Assembly: GCA_014529385.2 (NCBI GenBank)
Contig: CM043959.1
Coordinates: forward strand, 10,010,809-10,074,808
Length of the DNA stretch: 64,000 nucleotides
Source: Adiantum capillus-veneris
Taxonomy: Eukaryota > Streptophyta > Polypodiopsida > Polypodiales > Pteridaceae
Direction: 5' to 3'
Positions 9,929 through 22,400 of the stretch are shown here, piece by piece (the stretch's first letter is position 1; each line of letters opens with the position of its first letter). A program made the translations under genes and the position numbers. The notes beneath the pieces were generated by a model that worked only from the letters and a program-made list of their open reading frames with translations, did not search any database and was not told the origin of the DNA.

Positions 9929-12305
9929 TACCTTAGGACTTTGCTACCTTGCTTGCCAATGTTTACGTAGCCCCTCATTTCTTTAATGGAAGTAAGGTTG
10001 GACAAGTGGTGGACCTTGAAACCAAAGCCTCTTTGCTATATAAGAGCATAGGTTGGACCTAGTTTTAATACCCACTGCCACCTATCAACTACTATAAGAC
10101 TATGCCTTCCAATGTCCAAGTATCCCTTGAGTCTTTTCAAGGTTGAACACGTGGTGGACCTTGAAACAAAAATCCCCTTTCTATATTAGAAAGGTTGAAC
10201 ACATGGTGGACTTAAACGAAAATCCCCTTTCTTTATCAGAGCATAGCTTGGACAAGTGGTGGACCTAGTTATAATGCCCAATATCCAAGGTGAAACACCT
10301 TAGAACTAGCTACCTTGCTTGCCAATGTTTACGTAGCCCCCTCATTTCTTTAATAGAAGCAAGGTTGGACAAGTGGTGGACCTTGAAAGCAAAGCCTCTT
10401 TGCGATATGAGAGCATAGGTTGGACCTAGTTGTAATACCCACTGCCACCTATCAACTACTATAGGACTATGCTTTCCAATGTCCAAGTATCCCTTGAGTC
10501 TTGCAAGGTTGAACACGTGGTGGACCTTGAAACCAAAATCCCCTTTCTATATTAGAAAGGTTGAACACATGGTGGACCTTTAAACGAAAATCCCCTTGTT
10601 TATCAGAGCATAGCTTGGACAAGTGGTGGACCTAGTTATAATGCCCAATATCCAAGGTGAAACACCTTAGAACCTTGCTACCTTGCTTGCCAATGTTTAC
10701 GTAGCCCTCATTTCTTTAATGGAAGCAAGGTTGGAAAAGTGGTGGACCTTGAAAGCAAAGCCTCTTTGCGATATGAGAGCATAGGTTGGACCTAGTTGTA
10801 ATACCCACTGCCACCTATCAACTACTATAGGACTATGCTTTCCAATGTCCAAGTATCCCTTGAGTCTTGCAAGGTTTGAACACGTGTGGACCTTGAAACC
10901 AAAATCCCCTTCCATATCAGAGCATAGCTTGGACAAGTGGTGGACCTAGTTTAATAAAGCCCCTCCTTTCTTTAATGGAAGAAAGGTTGGAAAAGTGGTG
11001 AATCTTGAAACCAAACCCTTTGGCTATATATAGAGGATATCTTGGACAAGTGGTGGCTTAGTTGTAGTATCCAATGTCCAAGGTCCAAGGTGAACTATGT
11101 AAAGACCTTACTTCCAAAAACAAGTCGTACAAGTGGTTCTCCTTGAAACCAAAACCTCCTTAGTGTATTAGAACATAGCTTGGAGAAGTGGTGGACTTAG
11201 TTGTAATGGTGAATGTCCAAAGCAAACTATTATAGGACCTTGCTTCCCAAATCAAGTTTGGACAAGTGGTGGATCTTGAAACCAAAACCCCCTTACTCTA
11301 TTAGAGCATAGCTTAGATAAGTGGTGGACCTAGCTGCCATGGAAAATGTTCAATCTGAACTGCTGCAAGACCTTGCTATTAAATGTCTAAGTAGAGCTAG
11401 CTTCTTTAATGGAATCAAGGTTGGGAAAGTGGTGCATCTTGAAACCAAAAGCCCTTTATTGTATTAGAGCATAGCTTGGACAAGTGAGGGACCTAGTTTT
11501 AATGTGTGATGTCCAAAGAAAAGTATTACAAGACCTTGCTTTCCAATATTTGAATTGGTCAAGTGGTTAAAACTAAGTATAAAACTTTGACCATTTTCTT
11601 CTCGAATTGCCAAAAGCTAGTTTTAGACACCCCTAAATGAAAATGGTTTAGGGTGGCCTTAAACAATGTTTTTTCAAAGACTTGAACAAAAGGGTTGTTG
11701 AAGAGTAATGACAATTTATTGTGGCTTGAAGTGCCTGAGTATGTGAAAACAAGCCTAGGTTTTCCACGAGGCAAAAGGTGACATAATAAGAACATTGGAA
11801 ATTAGGATTGACCATGTGGCTAAACTTTGGCAAGTGAGGTGAGAGGTCCAAGTTTTGTGGCACAGTGGTCACTTGGTCCCTATATGTTGTTTGACCACAT
11901 TTGCAATATCTAAGGAGCCATATGGCCAACCTTTAGGCAACCTTCAAATATAGTAATGGGAACATAATCTAGAACTGCTATACGTAAATTAGTAGTATAG
12001 CTACTATGTTAATATATTGTCATTATTTTAAGTAATGCCAATATAATATATGTTCAAAATTCACTAATGAGAGAATGTTCCCATTTGCATCCAGATGCGG
12101 GGATCTTAGGGAAATGCCCAATGGATGGTGTGACAAGGCAGCCCGCATTCTGAGCCACTTGAGGTTTGGGGGGGTAGCGCACATGATGTGATGTTGAATA
12201 TAGCCCATCTCGATGGCGGGGCTTGGGGGTTGATTTTCTCTGGGATTTTGAGTTTCTTTGAGCAGGGGTCCGGCTTGCGCCCCCCCCCCGGACGGGTCAA
12301 GGTGG
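9929..12305 (+). repeat. 2.4-kb duplicated block, copy 1
   Basis: The block starting CCAATATCCAAGGTGAAATACC at about 9929 recurs starting near 12309. Shared landmarks are AGCCCCTCCTTTCTTTAATGG (about 10958 and 13355), the AAGCTAGTTTTAGACACCCC segment (about 11610 and 14010), and a GC-richer tail (about 12060-12300 and 14460-14655). Inside is a unit of about 367 bp carrying several plus-oriented 18-bp motifs. Apparent ORFs in it are by-products of the repeat. Confidence 0.8.
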
Positions 12306-12308
12306 CCC

Positions 12309-14655
12309 AATATCCAGGTGAAATACCTTAGGACTTTGCTACCTTGCTTGCCAATGTTTACGTAGCCCCTCATTTCTTTAATGGAAGTAAGGTTGGACAA
12401 GTGGTGGACCTTGAAACCAAAGCCTCTTTGCTATATAAGAGCATAGGTTGGACCTAGTTTTAATACCCACTGCCACCTATCAACTACTATAAGACTATGC
12501 TTTCCAATGTCCAAGTATCCCTTGAGTCTTTCAAGGTTGAACACGTGGTGGACCTTGAAACAAAAATCCCTTTCTATATTAGAAAGGTTGAACACATGGT
12601 GGACCTTGAAACGAAAATCCCCTTTCTTTATCAGAGCATAGCTTGGACAAGTGGTGGACCTAGTTATAATGCCCAATATCCAAGGTGAAATACCTTAGGA
12701 CTTTGCTACCTTGCTTGCCAATGTTTACGTAGCCCCTCATTTCTTTAATGGAAGCAAGGTTGGACAAGTGGTGGACCTTGAAACCAAAGCCTCTTTGCTA
12801 TATGAGAGCATAGGTTGGACCTAGTTTTAATACCCACTGCCACCTATCAACTACTATAGGACTATGCTTTCCAATGTCCAAGTATCCCTTGAGTCTTTCA
12901 AGGTTGAACACGTGGTGGACCTTGAAACAAAATCCCCTTTCTATATTAGAAAGGTTGAACACATGGTGGACCTTTAAACGAAAATCCCCTTTCTTTATCA
13001 GAGCATAGCTTGGACAAGTGGTGGACCTAGTTATAATGCCCAATATCCAAGGTGAAACACCTTAGGACCTTGCTACCTTGCTTGCCAATGTTTACGTAGC
13101 CCCTCATTTCTTTAATGGAAGCAAGGTTGGACAAGTGGTGGACCTTGAAAGCAAAGCCTCTTTGCTATATGAGAGCATAGGTTGGACCTAGTTGTAATAC
13201 CCACTGCCACCTATCAACTACTATAGGACTATGCTTTCCAATGTCCAAGTATCCCTTGAGTCTTGCAAGGTTGAACACGTGGTGGACCTTGAAACCAAAA
13301 TCCCCTTTCCATATCAGAGCATAGCTTGGACAAGTGGTGGACCTAGTTATAAAGCCCCTCCTTTCTTTAATGGAAGAAAGGTTGGAAAAGTGGTGAATCT
13401 TGAAACCCAAACCCTTTGGCTATATATAGAGGATATCTTGGACAAGTGGTGGGCTTAGTTGTAGTATCCAATGTCCAAGGTCCAAGGTGAACTATGTAAA
13501 GACCTTACTTCCAAAAACAGAGTCGTACAAGTGGTTCTCCTTGAAACCAAAACCTCCTTAGTGTATTAGAACATAGCTTGGAGAAGTGGTGGACTTAGTT
13601 GTAATGGTGAATGTCCAAAGCAAACTATTATAGGACCTTGCTTCCCAAATCAAGTTTGGACAAGTGGTGGATCTTGAAACCAAAACCCCCTTACTCTATT
13701 AGAGCATAGCTTAGATAAGTGGTGGACCTAGCTGCCATGGAAAATGTTCAATCTGAACTGCTGCAAGACCTTGCTATTAAATGTCTAAGTAGAGCTAGCT
13801 TCTTTAATGGAATCAAGGTTGGGAAAGTGGTGCATCTTGAAACCAAAAGCCCTTTATTGTATTAGAGCATAGCTTGGACAAGTGAGGGACCTAGTTTTAA
13901 TGTGTGATGTCCAAAGAAAAGTATTACAAGACCTTGCTTTCCAATATTTGAATTGGTCAAGTGGTTAAAACTAAGTATAAAACTTTGACCATTTTCTTCT
14001 CGAATTGCCAAAAAGCTAGTTTTAGACACCCCTAAATGAAAATGGTTTAGGGTGGCCTTAAACAATGTTTTTTCAAAGACTTGAACAAAAGGGTTGTCGA
14101 AGAGTAATGACAATTTATTGTGGCTTGAAGTGCCTGAGTATGTGAAAACAAGCCTAGGTTTTCCACGAGGCAAAAGGTGACATAATAAGAACATTGGAAA
14201 GTTAGGATTGACCATGTGGCCTAAACTTTGGCAAGTGAAGTGGTGGCCAAGTTTTGTGGCACAGTGTGCACTTGGTCCTATATGTGTTGACCACTTGGCT
14301 AAATCTAGGACCATAAGGCCAAACCTTTGGCACCTTAAATATAGTATGGGACATAATCTAGAACTGCTATAGTAAATTAGTAGTATAGCTAATATGTTAA
14401 TATTTGTATTATATTTAAGTATATGCTAATATAATTTATGTTCAAAATTTCACTAATGAAGAATGTTCCCATTTAGCACTCCAGATGCGGGGTCTTAGGG
14501 CAATGCCACAATGGGGTGACAAGGCAGCGCTTCCACGTGAGGTTTGGGGGTAGCGCTCTTGATGGGGATGTGGAATATAGCGCTCTCGATGGCGGGGCTT
14601 GGGAGGTTGATTTTGGGATATTGTTCTGGGCGGGGTCCGGGGCCAGATTTTTTTT
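12309..14655 (+). repeat. 2.4-kb duplicated block, copy 2
   Basis: Second tandem copy of the block described at 9929. It contains three 367-bp units (boundaries near 12309, 12676 and 13043), each with the 18-bp motif, the ACACGTGG variant and the CCACTGCCACCTATCAA segment. The 1-kb right part (13355-14345) is nearly identical to 10958-11950, so the duplication is fairly recent. Confidence 0.8.
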
Positions 14656-15508
14656 TTTAAAGTGAATTCCTAGTATAGAGTTATGCATGTTTTTCATATT
14701 TTCAACCATGATTTCTTTAATTTTGGCCGTGTGAATTGGTTAATTTTTTATATTGCTTTTGTTTTTTTTAATCCTATGATAAAACATGGACTTGTAGCAT
14801 ACGTGGCATTCTAATAAACCCTATCAAGATTAGGCACACAGAGAGCGCACGAGAAACGCACACAGAGAAAGCAGGCGAGCAGCAAAAACACAGAAAGCGC
14901 ACACGGATCGCACACAGTTGGAGTATACGCGCGCGTAGAGGAGCAAGCTCGGCATCGTACACAACACACAGGTGGAGTGCACAGGATTGAAAGTTCGCGC
15001 ACAAGACAAAGAAACAGCAGCGTACACAACGCTTTCCAGAAGGGCAGGATCGGGCAGTCTTCTCAGGAGACATTGCACACCTCACGAATAGAGAAAAAAC
15101 AGGTATTTCTCTCTCTCTCACTCTCTGTCTTTCTCCATATAGAGAAGATGGTTCTCTGTAACTCTTCTTGCACACACACTCTCTCGTCAAAAGACAGAGA
15201 TACATAGTTTAAAAGTATCCCCGCACACATACACATATTCCCACACATCGTCTTCCTCTCTTCCACATACATAACCACAGTGAAATCTGTTATCTTGCTG
15301 TCTCTCTCTTGAAAATACATGCACATATTCCCACACATCGTCTTCCTCACTTCCACATACATAACCACAATGAAATCTGTTATCTTGTTGTCTCTCTCTT
15401 GAAAATACGTGCACATATTCCCATACATCGTCTTCCTCTCTTCCACATACATAAACACAGTGAAATCTGTTATCTTTCTCTCTCCTCTCTCTAAAAAACA
15501 GTTATTTA

Positions 15509-15540
<32 letters not shown>

Positions 15541-15975
15541 TGTATTTGCTATCTCTCTCTTGAAAATACATGCTCATGTATGTGTGCGTCTGTGTTATCT
15601 ATGTGTATGTATGTATATTTGTGTTATTTCATTGTAATACTCATACATAATGCAGATACACAATTACACTTAATTACGATATGCACACATAGTATATATA
15701 CATACATAAATATCACAAATAACTAACACATTGTAATACTAGTAAAATTGAATGGAAGACTTACTTGCGTGATCTGTTAAAGTCGATTCTTGTAGCGAGT
15801 TCTGGATGTATGCTGAGCTGATTTTCCTCTAATCCATTTGTAGATATGATTGTAACTTCTGTTTCTCAAAAATAGTAGTGTTGTTTAGTGATACACCTAA
15901 TGGACATAAATGGTTTAAACTAGGACATGTAGACCAAAAATACGTGTATTTCTTTGGATGAATATATACACTTTT
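14656..15975. other. Low-complexity zone without a recognised gene
   Basis: It begins with T-rich sequence. Next come ACACAGAGAGCGCACGAG-type CA/GA-rich sequence, CT-rich microsatellites (about 15100-15150 and 15480-15560), a TATC run, and an AT-rich part with GTATGTAT repeats. Open frames here follow from the repeats and show no domain. Confidence 0.6.
15232..15501. repeat. 90-bp tandem repeat, three copies
   Basis: CACATATTCCCACACATCG begins at 15232, 15322 and 15412, exactly 90 bp apart, followed each time by TCTTCCTC, CTTCCACATACATAA and GTGAAATCTGTTATCTT. Because 90 is divisible by 3, the array is open on the minus strand with a 30-residue repeat (MYVEERKTMCGNM type). No known family fits, so I call it a repeat, not a gene. 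Confidence 0.85.
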
Positions 15976-16363
15976 TGGTGACCCTTACCACAAGTGGTGG
16001 ACCTTAAGACCAATGGACTATAAGGACCTCCAAACAATACCTTGTACACTCAATCCTTCTTGGTATCTAGGTTGGACAAGTGGTGGACCTTGTTCAAATT
16101 CTCTAACCACTCTCTCTAACATGGTGACATAATTTAGGTGTGATAAATTCATATCTATGCAAACTAATATCAGTTTAGGCTTGTTAATTTGAATTTGTTT
16201 GAATTTATGTACAATATAATGATTTGAGGTTTGCATATTTGAATTTAGGTGGTATAATGATATCTTTTTGTGGTAAACTTGAATTTAAAATCAATTTTGC
16301 GTAGAATATTTTAAATTTAAGTAGTAAAATTTAAATTTTTATAAAAAAGTTTGAATTTTAAAA

Positions 16364-16443
16364 TTTGGGCGGGATAGTTTAAAATTTAGGCGGGATATTT
16401 AAGATTTGGGAGGGATATTTTAAATTTAGGCGGGAAGGTTTTG
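16364..16443 (+). repeat. Four 20-bp units with E2F-like GGCGGGA cores
   Basis: Units containing GGGCGGGATA, AGGCGGGATA, GGGAGGGATA and AGGCGGGAAG are spaced exactly 20 bp apart within TTTAAATTT-type AT-rich sequence. TTTGGCGGGA is the classic E2F-binding core; three of four units keep GGCGGGA. The array lies between the microsatellite zone and the main minisatellite. A regulatory or replication-related role is inference. Confidence 0.6.
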
Positions 16444-16479
16444 AATTTATAGCGAGATCTCCCTTACATAAGAGAGTAT

Positions 16480-19400
16480 AGGTTGGACAAGTGGTGGACC
16501 TTCAAGCTAGAGCATCCATGCTACTGGACATGATAGGTAGGGAATCTAGTTGAATATTGTATGTATAATATATATGTAATAGATCTAGCTTGGACAAGTG
16601 GTGGACCTTGGAACAAAACCCCATGTAAAACATATCATGCACATTCCAAGTGGTCAAAAAAAATATCATTTAGAATATAGCCTTATAGGTTGGACAAGTG
16701 GTGGACCTTAACACCCAGATATTCTTCATATAATGACATAGAGTGGAAAACTGGTGAATCTTGAGACCAAACCATGCTACTAGCGATAATAGCTTGGACA
16801 AGTGGTGGACCTTGAAAGTAAACCCCCCATCTACGAAATATCGTGGGTTTAAGGTATTTCGATGGAGCCTAGCATCTTGGAGACATCGTGCATCTTGCTT
16901 CTCTTCATGTTTCAATGGAGCCTATCTTGGACAAATGGTGGAGCATCCTTCTCTCCATGTTTCAATGGACCCTAGCTTGGACAAGTGGTGGACCTTTGCT
17001 TCTCTCTATTATTCAATAGAGTTAGCTTGGACAAGTGGTGGACCTTGGAACCAAACCCCCATTTAAAACCTATCATGGTCACTCCAAGTGGTGAGAAAGA
17101 ATAACCTTTAAGATATAGCCTTATAGGTTGGACAAGTGGTGGACCTTAACACGCCATATTCTTAATTTAATGACATAGAGTGAAAAAGTGGTGAATCTTG
17201 AGACCAAACCACTCAGGCTACTAGCAATAATAGCTTGGACAAGTGGTGGACCTTGACTGTAAACCCCTCATCTACGACATATCGTGGGTTTAATGTTTTT
17301 CGATGGAGCCTAGCATCTTGGAGACATGGTGCACCTTGATTCTCCTCATGTTTCAATGGAGCCTACCTTGACAAATGGTGGAGCATCCTTCTCTCCATGT
17401 TTCAATGGACCCTAGCTTAGACAAGTGGTGGACCTTTGCTTCTCTCTATGTTTCAATAGAGTTAGCTTGGACAAGTGGTGGACCTTGGAACCAAACCCCC
17501 ATGTAAAACCTATCATGGTCACTCCAAGTGGTAAGAAAGAATAACCTTTAAGATGATATAGCCTTATAGGTTGGACAAGTGGTGGACCTTAACACGCGCA
17601 TATTCTTAATTTAATGACATAGAGTGGAAAAGTGGTGAATCTTGAGACCAAACCACTCAGGCTACTAGCAATAATAGCTTGGACAAGTGGTGGACCTTGA
17701 ATGTAAACCCCTCATCTACGACATATCGTGGGTTTAATGTTTTTCGATGGAGCCTAGCATCTTGGAGACATGGTGCACCTTGCTTCTCCTCATGTTTCAA
17801 TGGAGCCTACCTTGGACAAATGGTGGAGCATCCTTCTCTCCATGTTTCAATGGACCCTAGCTTAGACAAGGGGTGGACCTTTGCTTCTCTCTATGTTTCA
17901 ATAGAGTTAGCTTGGACAAGTGGTGGACCTTGGAACCAAACCCCCATGTAAAACCTATCATGGTCACTCCAAGTAGTAAGAAAGAATAACCTTTAAGATG
18001 TAGCCTTATAGGTTGGACAAGTGGTGGACCTTAACACCCACATATTCTTAATAAAAGTGGTGAATCTTGAGACCAAACCACTCAGGCTACTAGCAATAAT
18101 AGCTTGGACAAGTGGTGGACCTTGAATGTAAACCCCTCATCTACGAAATATCGTGGGTTTAATGTATTTCGATGGAGCCTAGCATCTTGGAGACATGGTG
18201 CAGCTTGCTTCTCGTCATGTTTCAATGGAGCCTATCTTGGACAAATGGTGGAGCATCCTTCTCTCCATGTTTCAATGGACCCTAGCTTGGACAAGTGGTG
18301 GACCTTTGTTTCTCTCTATGTTTCAATAGAGTTAGCTTGGACAAGTGGTGGACCTTGGAACCAAACCCCCATGTAAAACCTATCATGGTCACTCCAAGTG
18401 GTAATAAAGAATAACCTTTAAGATGTAGCCTTATAGGTTGGACAAGTGGTGGACCTTAACACGCGCATATTCTTAATATAATGACATAGAGTGGAAAAGT
18501 GGTGAATCTTGAGACCAAACCACTCAGGCTACTAGCAATAATAGCTTGGACAAGTGGTGGACCTTGAATGTAAACCCCTCATCTACGACATATCGTGGGT
18601 TTAATGTTTTTCGATGGAGCCTAGCATCTTGGAGACATGGTGCACCTTGCTTCTCCTCATGTTTCAATGGAGCCTACCTTGGACAAATGGTGGAGCATCC
18701 TTCTCTCCATGTTTCAATGGACCCTAGCTTAGACAAGGGGTGGACCTTTGCTTCTCTCTATGTTTCAATAGAGTTAGCTTGGACAAGTGGTGGACCTTGG
18801 AACCAAACCCCCATGTAAAACCTATCATGGTCACTCCAAGTAGTAAGAAAGAATAACCTTTAAGATGTAGCCTTATAGGTTGGACAAGTGGTGGACCTTA
18901 ACACCCACATATTCTTAATAAAAGTGGTGAATCTTGAGACCAAACCACTCAGGCTACTAGCAATAATAGCTTGGACAAGTGGTGGACCTTGAATGTAAAC
19001 CCCTCATCTACGAAATATCGTGGGTTTAATGTATTTCGATGGAGCCTAGCATCTTGGAGACATGGTGCAGCTTGCTTCTCGTCATGTTTCAATGGAGCCT
19101 ATCTTGGACAAATGGTGGAGCATCCTTCTCTCCATGTTTCAATGGACCCTAGCTTGGACAAGTGGTGGACCTTTGTTTCTCTCTATGTTTCAATAGAGTT
19201 AGCTTGGACAAGTGGTGGACCTTGGAACCAAACCCCCATGTAAAACCTATCATGGTCACTCCAAGTGGTAATAAAGAATAACCTTTAAGATGTAGCCTTA
19301 TAGGTTGGACAAGTGGTGGACCTTAACACGCGCATATTCTTAATATAATGACATAGAGTGGAAAAGTGGTGAATCTTGAGACCAAACCACTCAGGCTACT

Positions 19401-22400
19401 AGCAATAATAGCTTGGACAAGTGGTGGACCTTGAATGTACACCCCTCATCTACGACATATCGTGGGTTTAATGTTTTTCGATGGAGCCTAGCATCTTGGA
19501 GACATGGTGCACCTTGCTTCTCCTCATGTTTCAATGGAGCCTACCTTGGACAAATGGTGGAGCATCCTTCTCTCCATGTTTCAATGGACCCTAGCTTAGA
19601 CAAGGGGTGGACCTTTGCTTCTCTCTATGTTTCAATAGAGTTAGCTTGGACAAGTGGTGGACCTTGGAACCAAACCCCCATGTAAAACCTATCATGGTCA
19701 CTCCAAGTAGTAAGAAAGAATAACCTTTAAGATGTAGCCTTATAGGTTGGACAAGTGGTGGACCTTAACACCCACATATTCTTAATAAAAGTGGTGAATC
19801 TTGAGACCAAACCACTCAGGCTACTAGCAATAATAGCTTGGACAAGTGGTGGACCTTGAATGTAAACCCCTCATCTACGAAATATCGTGGGTTTAATGTA
19901 TTTCGATGGAGCCTAGCATCTTGGAGACATGGTGCAGCTTGCTTCTCGTCATGTTTCAATGGAGCCTATCTTGGACAAATGGTGGAGCATCCTTCTCTCC
20001 ATGTTTCAATGGACCCTAGCTTGGACAAGTGGTGGACCTTTGTTTCTCTCTATGTTTCAATAGAGTTAGCTTGGACAAGTGGTGGACCTTGGAACCAAAC
20101 CCCCATGTAAAACCTATCATGGTCACTCCAAGTGGTAATAAAGAATAACCTTTAAGATGTAGCCTTATAGGTTGGACAAGTGGTGGACCTTAACACGCGC
20201 ATATTCTTAATATAATGACATAGAGTGGAAAAGTGGTGAATCTTGAGACCAAACCACTCAGGCTACTAGCAATAATAGCTTGGACAAGTGTGGACCTTGA
20301 ATGTAAACCCCTCATCTACGACATATCGTGGGTTTAATGTTTTTCGATGGAGCCTAGCATCTTGGAGACATGGTGCACCTTGCTTCTCCTCATGTTTCAA
20401 TGGAGCCTACCTTGGACAAATGGTGGAGCATCCTTCTCTCCATGTTTCAATGGACCCTAGCTTAGACAAGGGGTGGACCTTTGCTTCTCTCTATGTTTCA
20501 ATAGAGTTAGCTTGGACAAGTGGTGGACCTTGGAACCAAACCCCCATGTAAAACCTATCATGGTCACTCCAAGTAGTAAGAAAGAATAACCTTTAAGATG
20601 TAGCCTTATAGGTTGGACAAGTGGTGGACCTTAACACCCACATATTCTTAATAAAAGTGGTGAATCTTGAGACCAAACCACTCAGGCTACTAGCAATAAT
20701 AGCTTGGACAAGTGGTGGACCTTGAATGTAAACCCCTCATCTACGAAATATCGTGGGTTTAATGTATTTCGATGGAGCCTAGCATCTTGGAGACATGGTG
20801 CAGCTTGCTTCTCGTCATGTTTCAATGGAGCCTATCTTGGACAAATGGTGGAGCATCCTTCTCTCCATGTTTCAATGGACCCTAGCTTGGACAAGTGGTG
20901 GACCTTTGTTTCTCTCTATGTTTCAATAGAGTTAGCTTGGACAAGTGGTGGACCTTGGAACCAAACCCCCATGTAAAACCTATCATGGTCACTCCAAGTG
21001 GTAATAAAGAATAACCTTTAAGATGTAGCCTTATAGGTTGGACAAGTGGTGGACCTTAACACGCGCATATTCTTAATATAATGACATAGAGTGGAAAAAT
21101 GGTGAATCTTGAGACCAAACCACTCAGGCTACTACCAATAATAGCTTGGACAAGTGTTGGACCTTGAATGTAAACCCCTCATCTACGACATATCATGGGT
21201 TTAATGTTTTTCGATGGAGCCTAGCATCTTGGAGACATGGTGCACCTTGATTCTCCTCATGTTTCAATGGAGCCTACCTTGGACAAATGGTGGAGCATCC
21301 TTCTCTCCATGTTTCAATGGACCCTAGCTTAGACAAGGGGTGGACCTTTGCTTCTCTCTATGTTTCAATAGAGTTAGCTTGGACAAGTGGTGGACCTTGG
21401 AACCAAACCCCCATGTAAAACCTATCATGGTCACTCCAAGTAGTAAGAAAGAATAACCTTTAAGATGTAGCCTTATAGGTTGGACAAGTGGTGGACCTTA
21501 ACACCCACATATTCTTAATAAAAGTGGTGAATCTTGAGACCAAACCACTCACGCTACTAGCAATAATAGCTAGGGATAACCATTAAGATATAGTCTTTCA
21601 AGGGGTGAGAAAGAATAACCATTAAGATATAGTCTTATAGGTTGGACAAGTGGTGGACCTTAACACCCAAATATTCTTAATATAATGATAGAGAGTGGAA
21701 AAGTGGTGAATCTTGAGAGCAAACCACTCATGCTACTAGCGATAATAGGTTGGACAAATTGTTGATCTTGAATGTAAACTCCCCATGTACAAAATAACGT
21801 GGGTTTAAGGTATTTCGATGGAGTCTAGAATCTTGGAGATATGGTGCAGCTTGCTTCTCTTCATGTTTCAATGGAGTCTATCTTGGACAAATGGTGGAGC
21901 ATCCTTCTCTCCATGTTTCAATAGACCCTAGCTTAGACAAGTGGTGGACCTTTGCTTCTCTCTATGTTTCAATAGAGTTAGCTTGGACAAGTGGTGGACC
22001 TTGGAACCAACCCCCATGTAAAACCTTTCATGGTCACTCCAAGTGGTCAGAAAGAATAACCATTAAGATATAGTCTTATAGGTTGGACAAGTGGTGGACC
22101 TTAATACCCAAATATTCTTAATATAATAACACAGAGTGAAAAAGTGGTGAATCTTGAGACCAAACCCCTCATGCTACTAGCGTTAATAGGTTGGACAACT
22201 GGTGGACCTTGAATGTAAACCTTCCATGTTTCAATAGAGTTAGCTTCGACAAATGGTGGAGCATCCTTCTCTCCATGTTTCAATGGAGCCTAGCTTGGAC
22301 AAGTGGTGGACCTTTTGCTTCTCTCTATGAGAAGAATAAAGTTAGCTTGGATAAGTGGTGGACCTTGGAACAAACCCCTATGTAAAACATATCATGGACA

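Noticed and set aside
14774-15205. Cys-rich minus-strand frame (up to 143 codons) in the CA/GA-rich zone
   Set aside because: Low-complexity composition alone produces it. Several overlapping frames are equally open and none resembles a known secreted Cys-rich family.
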